Shown here: positions 53,897 to 64,000 of the stretch, piece after piece | How the letters are laid out: the number at the start of each line of letters is the position of its first letter | How positions within the stretch are numbered: the first letter of the stretch is position 1 | Origin: Diprion similis | Taxonomy: Eukaryota > Arthropoda > Insecta > Hymenoptera > Diprionidae | Direction of reading: 5' to 3' | NCBI RefSeq assembly: GCF_021155765.1 | Contig: NC_060110.1 | Span: 24,326,001-24,390,000, forward strand | Length of the DNA stretch: 64,000 nt | Notes under the pieces: generated by a model | What the model was told of the DNA's origin: nothing | Seen by the model: only the letters and a program-made list of their open reading frames with translations | The model's database searches: none | Translations under genes and position numbers: made by a program

Positions 53897-56800
53897 AACA
53901 TCATTTAGTAGATTGTCGTAATTTGTTAAGCGATTGAGTTAGTTATGCATAGCCAAGAAGCAATGACACTACCCGATGTGTTTCCTGATTGTTCAGCACC
54001 TAAGAAATATTTAATAACTTTGACATACATGATCTTACAAAGTCAGATTCAACATCCATTTTTGAAGTCCGTGGTGAAAAGCAAAGCCAATAATCCTTCA
54101 AGAATCAGCAAAGGTGCATGTAATGTATGGTGGATCCTAACAATGATTATTGGTTGTGTAGGAAATTTTACACAAAAAGTGTGTGAATGCAGTCTAGTAT
54201 TCATTGTCACAGTCCAACATGCGTTGCTATTGCATAATTTGCAACCTATTCTGAAAGTTACTGCATAGTCTTGTCCACGAGTCATGTTCAGATATTACTA
54301 TTACAGAGTAGATTAAACTGACTTCATTTATGAACTTTAATATTAGATTATATGTCAAGTCAAATAAGTTTTTCAATTGCATTTGACATAGTACTTTGAT
54401 GCTTCTTCCCATACGAAACATACATTTAATTGTTTCATTGATCGTAAATCTAATGTTTGTCAACAATTATTATTGTTGCTAGGTATCTTTACAAGAAACC
54501 CTTATGTTAAATCATGCAAACTTTAAAATATACAAAAATCAAGCAATAATTAGATTTTTGTCAGTAGTCAAATCCTAACTTATGGGGACCGATTTATCCA
54601 TTTTGACATTGGAATTTGAGGGAAAAATACTAAAAAAACTTGTTGCTTCGCAAGTCGTTGCAAAATGTGATTATTTTATTAATATCTCATCTAGTCTTAG
54701 AAGTAATATTTGCATTCAATGACCTCGCCCCATAAAAGAGATTTCAGCTAGATTAGAAAACGATTTGACTCTGATCAACCGACATCGATAACTATCAACC
54801 GTTTTTAAATAAACAGTTCTGTTAGTTCAAGCTTTTTATTTAGTTTTTTGCCAGTAGAATTCATTTTCTATTCTGCAATGATCTAGTCATCATATTGTAC
54901 TATTAATTGTCGGTCAACCGTCGTTGTGTTAGTAGAAATATAATGGTTCAATCGCCACTTTCCTTTTATAATGCAAACCAATTGTGAAAATTCATTCTTT
55001 TTTTTTATTGTCCAAAATTGATCATTGATCACCTAAAAGCAATGGAAATATGTATAACTATACATACTAATTTCATTTAATATCTAGAATATACAGCAAT
55101 AGCGATTTATTATTGCTGAGAAACAGTATGCGGCAACTGCAATGTTTAAGTTTAGGTTTAGATTCGTCAAATGATTTAAATAATGCTCGGCCTTTAGTTT
55201 CCATGGTGCTATTTTTCGTAATATAATAAATAAATTTAGAATATTCTGGCAAAACAGGTGGAAAAGAATGTTTGGATTTATTCCGTTAATATAAAACAGT
55301 TCAATGTTTTGTACAATAAGAAAGTAAATGAAAATATTTGGGCTTGCATGGTGAGGATTGTTTGCGATAAATTCCTTTGCTACCATGAGAAATATTTAAC
55401 TGTCAAATAAATGTTGTTTTATATTAATTCGCAGAGCGGAGAAACGTTACATTTGGTTGCTATGAGCAAATAAAATTTAAGTGATAGTTTATCTATAATT
55501 ATTTGTACTAGCGCTGCAAACAATTTTAAACCATAATATGGTTATTCCAGAATAACATAATCTTGTTCTCTATTTGAATGACTACAAGCACAGAATGAGA
55601 AACAGTATTGTTAAAAAAGGAAGAAGAAAAATTATGATAGTAAAACGTTTCAAACCGCACACGTAAAGCGTGTAGTTTTTGTACTCAAACATTAGTATAC
55701 ATGTTGTAATTCGTCACATGTTCCAGTGAAAGTTATTTTAGACATCTTCAATACCCTACATCAGGTGGAAAACGATATTTTTAAAAGTCTATTTGGAACA
55801 GAACAGGGTGCAAGGTGCTACGTACTGAGTATTGTTGTGAGCCCCTGAAAAACTGGAAATAAGCATCGTTACCTTTAAACTTTGAACTGTGTGGCCTTCT
55901 TTTATACCGAATATTATTATTCATATATCATGCGGCATGCAATATTGAGTAATACATGACACTTCTGCGAAGATGTAACAGCTTTCATATTTAAGAACAG
56001 TGTTAATTTTTTGAGAGATTTTTTATGCTTTTAGTGCGAATCGAAGTGTCTTGTACACCTCAGAGTAGTGTTTTTTAATCTGTGAATCGTTTGTAGATAC
56101 CACATTGAAACGAAAGAGAAAATATACTAACGAATCCAACGTCAATCTGTTCAATCTGAGGCATTTTCAGGCAGAAGTTGAAAAACGTGAGTATAACCAA
56201 TAATTAATCACCTTTTGCTATTGCCTGGGTGCCTTGAGGTAAATGGTGCTGGTATCATTCTAATTGGAATCCACATAGAGCTATGGCAGAAAAAGCGTCA
56301 CAGAATTCTGTACCTTTCTGCCTAAACCATGTATTTTGTCATACGCTTTATTTTATTCAAAGGCAATCAATCTTACCTTATCGCAAGAATACATAAAATT
56401 TAATTCTGCGATATATTGTATCTTGTAAAAAGTTGTCTATTTTTTCGGCTAATTTTTCACCTACACAAATCCTACGCTTCTTATTAATCATTTCCTACTC
56501 CACCAAAGTTATTCTTTATCAATATTTTATATAGATTTAAAATACGACAGTGCCGGTGATATATCTCACAATTCATAAGTATCACCGATTCAGAACACAG
56601 TGGTCTTGTGATGTGGTCATTTTTTCACATTGAGATGGTTGAAAGTCACAACTTTGAGATCTATATTCAACTTATAAACCATTTCCGTTGCTAGGCCGCT
56701 GGTAAATATATTAATGAATTTTGTTGAGCAGAATGGGTATCGAGCAATAGAAATCAATGTCTGTTCAAGCTACACCGACTGCCATGAATTAATCTGGGCT

Positions 56801-59800
56801 AGTAAGTCTCCTTGATATAATATATGTGATATCAAATGGCTTGAAAGGTTTGAAGTGAAAATATATACTTGTATCCAGTCTGCTTTGGAAGCTCAATAAT
56901 AGCACTTTGTATTTTTCGATTAAAAACGGTAATATGGATCTTTTTCTTACTGTTTGTATAGCATACTATTGGGCAGCTTTGTATATGATACTACGAATAA
57001 TGGTTTTCCATACTACGTTTAGGAGTAAAAAATATTTCTGAATCTCTAATAGTTTCAGAGAATTTTTCTCCCTCAATTTTCGTATATTATCATATACGTA
57101 TATGTATAACAAATAACTAAATCATCGAACAAAACTTACCCATTTTGCACTCTAAAAGTTTACGTGAACACATAAATGGTCTTCAGAATTTACTACAAGA
57201 ACCTTCCTTACTTTCATCGCGCAGTTGCAACATCTTCATTCAGTAACAACATTTTACTATTCTTTTCACATCACTGTCCGTGCATAGGTATAAGGACTTC
57301 AACAACTCTAGTGAAATATTAATTTCTTTGGAATAATACTTCTGCTCTCTTGTATATCGCAATGAGAAATTTTCAATAACTTTAATCTGTTCAAGTAAGC
57401 TTTAATAGTTGGAAGAGGGGGACGTATTAACAAATAAGATGTATTCATGTAGTCAATATAAAAATGTCACACATATTTTCTCATGGTGATCATGTATTTT
57501 GTACTTTTTTAAGAATGCATTTTATATGAATATATTAATAGATATTTGTATCTTTTCAACTTGAGAGCAGCCGGCATCTACTTACTAAAAATTTCACAAT
57601 AATTGCGCAGTTAGTGTGCACTTCTATCCACACTGAAATAAAAACTTGAAGGGAAAAATTTCAATTCTTGCAGTTTTTAACAATCCAAAAGATAGATAAC
57701 ACTTTCATGTGATTCATCGTTAATAATCATCGTGGTAGGTAACGGGTGACTCGATATTTGAAAAGTTTTTAAATAACCCTGTGCTTTGAAACTATATTAA
57801 ATACGTTACAAATAAAACAATGTTGTGCAATATTTGTACGAAAATTTTTACAAAAGAAAGCTTTCTGACAAAACGAAAAAAAGCACAGTAAAGAAGTTGA
57901 AAAAAAAAGTATATATTTATTACCTGTATCGAATAATTATAGAATATATTATTACTTGCTGAGCCAATGAAATCACTGTTTTGTGTCTACACCCACGTCA
58001 CACGTTTCAGATCAAACACACTGCTCCTGTTAAATAAAAAAAAAATCAGGTACGATCTCAACATGATAAATATATTTCTAGTATTTGGTTTTGACGTTTT
58101 AACAAAATAGTCTTTTGAGTTTAAATTTTCGTTTTTGGAGTTTGTGTGATTCATCAAAACAAGTGTTTAGCATGTACCTCTGATTGGCAACAATGATTTT
58201 AGTTACTCTCATCTTTTTACGCACTTATTTATGGAAATATTACTTGTCAGTGTGTTTTTATAACTGATAATGCTCTGAGTGTTGATGTGTAGTACTTTAA
58301 GCATGCAAATATGATAACGCCTCATCTAACTACATAGTAAGCCTTCCAAATTGCTGCATTGTAATATTAGGGCTAAAATATTCTGTTTGCGATTATACTT
58401 ATATTTTCATTCCACATCCCATTTCCCATCTTCTGTCAACGAAATATAACTCATTGGTCACAGCTTTAACTAAATTTTGGATAAAATTTAATCAATTTGT
58501 TTTGCCAGTTTTTCAGTCCTTGCAAAACGATGGCTCACGTAAGGCTTGCTCTTAATGCTGTTTATCTAGGATTTCTATGCTAATTTTAATAGTACTGCGG
58601 AATATTTACAGATGGGGTCGTACAGTACCAAGCTGTAGACTATGGTTTGAGCCAAATAAAAATTGAACCAGCCGATCATGGTCTTTCACCATTTCCAGTG
58701 GAGTCTTGTACGTCTCAACACACATATCTCAAGGACGACAGAATACCTTTGCCACAACCTTCTACTTCCATGCAGACCTACAGGTGATGATTCCTCCGTG
58801 ACATTTGCCAAATTTATTAATATAGATTTGAACTTGCATTCATTGCTCGCTTGTTAAATGACTAGAAATAGTTTTGAGTTGATGAGTGAGGTGCTCACAT
58901 CAATATTCAAAATTACCCTATTTAATGTTTCAAGTATTCCACAGGCAACCCATATCGCCAGGCCGCACTCCATCGCCAATGGTTAACCCACAGACAACTG
59001 GAGCCACTGGCTACAACGTTCAACTTCCACATATTCACCAGCAGCTGCAACAACAACAGCAATACGCCAGGCCACCTATGTTTCAGCATTTGTACATGAA
59101 TCAATTGCAGGATAAATCAAACCAAATGAACATGGAACACCCTGGATCAAATTATCCCCAGCCTGGTATTTCTGGTGAGTTCGACAATGCATTCTTATGA
59201 ATAATATCCTTGAGACATTGCCTCATAATACACTGACGATAACAGTAGGCAGTAGTTTTCTTAAATCCTGTATGAATTGTAAAGAGAATAATCGGTTTTT
59301 ACGGCATTAATCTGAGTTGGAACGAATAGGGAAAACCTGGAAAACCAGGAAAAGTCAAGAAAATTCGTACCACAGGGAAACGTCACGGAATTTCATAAAT
59401 AAGACTGGAATTTTATCTCTTTAGAAGAAATTAGCAGGTTTTTATAGCTCAGCATGCACAGAGCCGTAAGTGTTATGTTAATTCGAAAAAACTGTTATAT
59501 TACTTCTTACAAACACTTCCCGTTTTATTTTACGAAAATTACAGCGTGTCATTGGTAAATAGTTTCAAGCAAATCATTTGTTGGACAATATTAGTATTAC
59601 TGTAATTTTTCAAATATGTATCATTATTAAACGGTGTATCAGTAGAAAATTTTTCAGCTGCAATGCCTGTAAAAGACAGAGAATTCCAAATTCCAAAAAG
59701 CGTACCAACCCTGTTGATATACTCATCAATACAGCAATTTTATAGTCTTAGCTTCGGAAAATTCATCAAGATACTTAATCAAAGATTTAAACCGACAGGA

Positions 59801-60593
59801 ATTCAAAATCCAGTGGAGAATATCAGGGAAGGAATGGAGGCGAGCAACATATCAAACATGGGTAGCCAACAGTCTGCCCCTCCTGTATGGAGTGAGCTTC
59901 CCGATCTGGACAACCTTTTTTCTGTCAATTTACCCCAAAATCTACCAAGTAACCTTCCGCTCCCTGATAACTGGAACTCTCAGGTAATTGTTTTTAAAAA
60001 TTTTAATCGACAATGTATTACATGTATTTCGTATTCAGCATATTCTAAACCAGAACTTGTTGAGGGTTCACTTTTTTTTATCTCGGACATCTTTTATTAC
60101 TAGAAGTTTTTATAAAATAACTGCTTTTAATTAAAATAGCAATTATTCGTATAAAGACGCAAAATACATTCTTGGGTTATTCCATGCTATTAATGGGCAC
60201 CCAGATGCCGGGCGTATGGTTTAAGTTCATAATACTTTGGCGAAACATACAGTGTAATCTCATGCACATTCAATCGAAGCCCACTATCTTTGTACAGGAT
60301 TTGCAAAAGCATACTAAAATCTGCATTTAATCCAAATCCAGCCATAAAATCAATATCCCAAATAACAGATTAAAGAATAATAAATTATTTCATGGTAATG
60401 ATGACGAGTGACAATGTATCTAATTGCAAAGGTCGCGAATGAACGGATGGTAGAAACTGAGGCAGCGAGCAACAACGATAGAAACGAGAACAGTGTGATG
60501 AACAGCTTCGAAAGGTTAACCACAGATACAACAATGCAGGGCATCCGCCAGCTGAATGAATTACTCAATCCTACCAGAGATAATAACGGATAA
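50354..60593 (+). CDS. dl: Dorsal, Rel/NF-kB transcription factor, nuclear (A-type) isoform
   Basis: Transcription factor of the Toll pathway, held in the cytoplasm by an IkB (Cactus) until signalling. Exons: 50354-50405, 50930-51195, 51283-51526, 51676-51819, 51922-52112, 52241-52379, 56097-56186, 58612-58783, 58945-59174, 59658-59983, 60432-60593; 2,016 nt, 671 aa. The Rel homology domain begins with the DNA-contact motif [16 protein letters not shown] (77-92); the IPT/dimerisation half spans about 240-345 and ends at PFQFRPLDS. Exon 7 adds the nuclear localisation signal LKRKRKY (349-355). Exon 8 has a SUMO consensus IKIEP (K392), as in fly Dorsal. Exon 9 is Gln-rich ([10 protein letters not shown]), and the last two exons look like an acidic/Asn-rich transactivation region. 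The first coding exon follows a strong acceptor at 50318, so an upstream leader exon exists but was not located. Confidence 0.93.
52379..52386 (+). promoter_or_regulatory. Regulated splice donor deciding Dorsal A versus B
   Basis: The sequence CTCAG|GTAGGC provides a donor in phase 1 after LDS. Splicing here joins to 56097 and restores GAT (Asp) plus the NLS; reading through continues the same frame for 505 further codons. Both outcomes are open in frame. Confidence 0.7.
53897..56096 (+). other. Region after the Dorsal-B stop: B-form 3' UTR and A-form intron
   Basis: No further exon is visible. AATAAA sites near 54808, 55225 and 55408 could end the B transcript. For the A transcript this is the first 2.2 kb of the 3.7-kb intron 52380-56096. 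Small open frames here have no recognisable content. Confidence 0.45.
56187..58611 (+). other. Dorsal A-form intron
   Basis: A 2.4-kb intron between the NLS exon (ending AAAAAC|GTGAGT) and the SUMO-site exon (starting after TTTACAG). It is AT-rich and I see no exon or element in it. Confidence 0.6.
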
Positions 60594-61962
60594 CCATGCA
60601 GGCATGTGAAATACTAGTCAGACGCATAAAGATACAATGTGTAACAGACTACATCACTCTGTAGGATTTCCAGTGTAGCTTTGCACCCATCTCAAAACAA
60701 AGTGTATTTTTCGAAAGTGCGCGTGCTATTATCATCTGATGCAGCGTGGTGAAAATTTACATAAAACCGAATTATCTCAAATTAATTTTCATCAGATTCA
60801 TGAATTAAACACACGGGTTGTACTAATCGAGTACTAAGTACTGCTGTTAACTCAATAATCTTCTGATATTTTGTTTTATCTTTTTTAAAGATTTATGAGA
60901 CCTTTGCACGAAAGTGGAGCATGGGTGAAAATATGAAAATCCAATAATATAATAACTAGATACCATATAATTATTGTAGTACTGGGTAAGCCTGAAATCT
61001 TATCAATTTTCATGATTCTGATCAATCCATGCGCCGAAAAAAACTAAATAATTGACAACAACTTATAGGCATGTGCAATAAAATGAGCGTCTGTCGCCGT
61101 CCTCACCTCATAAAGACTCAATTTTTATGTACATACATGAGTTAAGAAGATTAATGTCGATCTGAGAGTCAGTTGTCGAGTATTATCGTTGAGCATGAAC
61201 ATAGCTGATCATTGTACTCCTAATTGACTTCTTTGCAACGAGTGAATTTGTTTCTACCGACATTTTCTTTTTGTCCACAACTTTTTTTTTGCATACACTA
61301 TTCGTTGCATATGAATACATTTTTGTGATATTAATACTCTAATACAGAAAATGAACAAAAAAAATATTAGTATAAACTTCCATCCAACATGTTTATGAGA
61401 TCAGATCGATAAATAGTGCCACAAACTCTTCGGAAAACAGTATCTTGTCGAATATCTTGTGTTTCATTATTGCTATTTTCGAACGGTCCATCAAATTTCG
61501 CACAATTTTCATACAATATACATATTATATATTGCTTTTAACAAAATCGTTGTTCAAAATTTGATGAAACGTATAAACTTTATTTGTTAGTTGCATGTAC
61601 CTTAATCGTATGTATATGCAGTATACATAAATATACATAGGTATACGTACTATGTGCCTGAAAAGACTACAACTGTAATTTGGTAGGCAATAGTAAAACT
61701 GATATTCCATTTTAATTCTACCGATACGTGTATAAATTATACGAACAGACGACTCATCAATTTCAAATTTACATTGTTTTCATGGTTTCGACGATGTTTT
61801 TGGAAAGTACGCACGTGTGCTGTTGCGTATATGTAAATGTATGAATGCGGTGATACTCACTTAGGAATAGGGTGGGTGAGAGAGGATGGATTTATGTAAA
61901 TAAATTTTTTTTAACTGTTATAATTATACATAGATATATAAATTTATATTGAAACGTACACT

Positions 61963-62002
61963 ATTATTATTATTATCATTATTATTGTTGTTGTTGTTGT
62001 CA
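61963..62002 (+). repeat. ATT/GTT triplet microsatellite
   Basis: Runs of ATT change into GTT units within the predicted dorsal 3' UTR. Confidence 0.75.
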
Positions 62003-62148
62003 TTGTAAAACAAACTTGAACCCCATATTTTCCCGACGATTTATAGAAAAAAATTTATGTGATCTACCTATTGCAGGTTCTTTAGATCGCATTTTCGTGC
62101 TCAATAAAATGTATATTACCATGTCACTAGCAGCAAATATGCACTATC

Positions 62149-62154
62149 AATAAA
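62149..62154 (+). terminator. Candidate polyadenylation signal for dorsal A
   Basis: AATAAA following another AATAAA at 62103; together they are the strongest paired signals downstream of the dorsal stop. Confidence 0.4.
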
Positions 62155-62170
62155 ATATTTACAAAATGCA

Positions 62171-64000
62171 AAATCCCTTAGATCTTTTGTTCTAGAGTCA
62201 GTACATTTGAGCTCCTAAATTACTGGAAACATCATTTAAATTTAAATCAGTAATTCTTCGTTTCTATAAATGCAACAGGTTTTGGAGATGAAGCTGATCG
62301 CTGTTTTGCGGTCAAAAAATTCGTTTCGTTTATTGAATACTAATGGTTTCTCACGCAATCTCGATGTAGATAGTAGTTTGCTAATGTCGAGTTTCTGTAC
62401 ACTCATCAACTGCTCTAAAATCAGTCCGGAATTTCATAAAACTAAATATTAAGATTCATCCGTTGTACCAAAAACAGTGTTTAATTATTCTTAAGACCCT
62501 GTAAAAACAACCCTTGAACTACGACCTCTTCTTATCTACCGTAAAATGAATTATAATAATTGATACTCCGCTTTCTGTTATCATTTGAAAATATTTTTCC
62601 ATCTACAAAGGATTTGTTCTTTCTGCATCATTAATAGCCTGCTTCCCCAATTACCTGCATACAGATTGCTTATTCCAAGCAGGAAGAAAATAGTATACAT
62701 TTGAATGCTATTATATGAAACAATATTGAAAAAAAATTTACAATCATTTTAAAAAATGAAGTCACGCAAAAATAATTAACCTGGTTGTGAGGCAAAAGTA
62801 CGGATGGTAGAGGTAAGAAGCAGTATCTCATATGGGTTTGTAACTCAAAAAGTATCCGCCAAAAAGCAGCAAATAGTGGTTCAACAAGTCACCGAATGGT
62901 GCTCATAAGCAATAAGAGTCATAATCTGATTGGCGCTTGGTAATCGGGTCCAATGTGATTGGCGCTTTGTGGAACTTTTGCTGCAGCCTTCATAGACAAC
63001 AGTTATACTTCATCCGTTTATCATTCACATGCCAATCGGACCGAAAGCAGTTCTGTCAGTTGGAGATTCTCCGTATTCTACGTGATACACGGACACGGAG
63101 AGGCACAGGAAGGGCTCTATTCGCCGCATGCGATATCTTCTAAATCATTTCTTCTTGATGACTGTGATACAATTCACTACCTCTTCATTTGGCAGTAGCG
63201 ATATTGGCGACCAATTAGATATAATCATGAAACTAGACGAAAATTCGGGCACGAGTATTATGAGTTTAGGTATCACGCAGATCGAAGATCAAAGTTTGCA
63301 AAGCTGAGAAAACCAGACTTGGCTGAATAGATTTACCTTCTGGAACGACGGTTGAAAAATCAATGTGGACCTTGGATGAAATTTTTTAATTTTATTATTT
63401 AGTAATTTATGGAAAATATTTTGGACATATTTTTGTTATTTCTTTGTTTCATTTGAAGTAAATAGGTTGAAAACAATTACCGTGTGACATCACTATGTCA
63501 GAGTATATCTATACGTATCGAAAGAAAACAGCGAGATTGAATTGCTTATAATTTTGACAGTCAATTTTTCAACGGAAATGAAAATTTATAACCTGATTAC
63601 TTTCACATACTTCACATTATGCACTTTTGAAAGTCGACCTCTTTTTCCAACGATACTTCCTTGTTCCTCGTTGATGTTCATTTTACCCGCGAATCGTAAA
63701 TATAGGTATACGCGTAGTATTACTCCGAATAACGAAACACCAAATGAAAAAAAAAATGTGTTCAGCTAAATACCCGTACATTCGGATCATTTTTAACATC
63801 GTGAAATAAACACTTTATTGAATTAATAAAGTATGTACGTCAAATAAAAAATGCTCGTATAGATTTTCAAAATGTATTTCATTAAAAATACAATGAAAGA
63901 TTTTTGTTATTTTTTTGTTGTCAAATCTGATGGAATGGGCAGAAATATAATATCTGTAGCAGTGTTGGTTGAAAATGATGAAATGCTTATCCTGTATAAA
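62171..64000. other. AT-rich DNA right of dorsal
   Basis: Only short frames without recognisable content. The block 62930-63200 is locally less AT-rich with two overlapping frames, but nothing supports a gene. Confidence 0.5.

Larger units (their letters stand above)
60594..62170 (+). other. Probable 3' UTR of the dorsal A transcript
   Basis: No recognisable coding sequence follows the dorsal stop. Canonical AATAAA signals occur at 62103-62108 and 62149-62154, which would give a 3' UTR of about 1.5 kb. It contains a triplet microsatellite (ATT then GTT units) near 61963-62002. The exact cleavage site is not determinable from sequence. Confidence 0.5.

Noticed and set aside
53945-54268. 107-codon frame after the Dorsal-B stop
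   Set aside because: Lies in the probable B 3' UTR, no recognisable domain, hydrophobic stretches typical of AT-rich noise.

Overview
The window looks like nuclear DNA of an insect. Genes are split by short GT-AG introns, the DNA is AT-rich with long non-coding gaps, and one gene is a clear Rel/NF-kB factor of the Dorsal type. A hymenopteran (sawfly, wasp or bee relative) is my best guess from the flavour of the Dorsal and fatty-acid transport proteins, but no database search was possible.

Six protein-coding genes can be assembled exon by exon. In each, the predicted exon lengths sum to a multiple of three and the splice phases agree. From left to right they are: 5-oxoprolinase (minus strand, 20 coding exons, 1,295 aa, 13.7-22.2 kb); a long-chain fatty acid transport protein/very-long-chain acyl-CoA synthetase (minus, 12 coding exons, 633 aa, 26.4-31.7 kb); a VAMP4-like R-SNARE (minus, 4 exons, 135 aa, 36.5-37.4 kb); UDP-galactose 4-epimerase (minus, 6 exons, 364 aa, 39.7-41.5 kb); an unrecognised coiled-coil protein (minus, 6 exons, 473 aa, 44.3-46.4 kb); and dorsal (plus, 50.4-60.6 kb). 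Dorsal has two alternative C-termini: a 671-aa form carrying a nuclear localisation signal and a SUMO-type site, and an 850-aa 'Dorsal-B'-like form made by reading through a splice donor.

The first 13 kb contains no gene I can support. It holds repeats: a 9-bp minisatellite, a G16 run, a long hairpin element (two ~123-bp arms) and a degenerate inverted-repeat family. The gaps at 22-26, 32-36 and 38-39.6 kb are also without recognisable exons. The gap at 46.4-50.3 kb separates the divergent coiled-coil and dorsal genes. It contains a perfect palindromic E-box beside a CCAAT box (probable promoter area) and a decayed Ty3/gypsy gag-pol fossil. The last 3.4 kb is dorsal 3' UTR followed by featureless AT-rich DNA.

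The genes do not form an operon or an obvious pathway. This is ordinary gene order around an immune/patterning transcription factor, next to housekeeping genes for glutathione salvage, lipid uptake, membrane traffic and galactose metabolism. I found no CRISPR array, no tRNA/rRNA gene and no evidence of a wholly new system. The most interesting items are the alternative architecture of dorsal and its leader, the long hairpin element, the promoter palindrome and the orphan coiled-coil protein.
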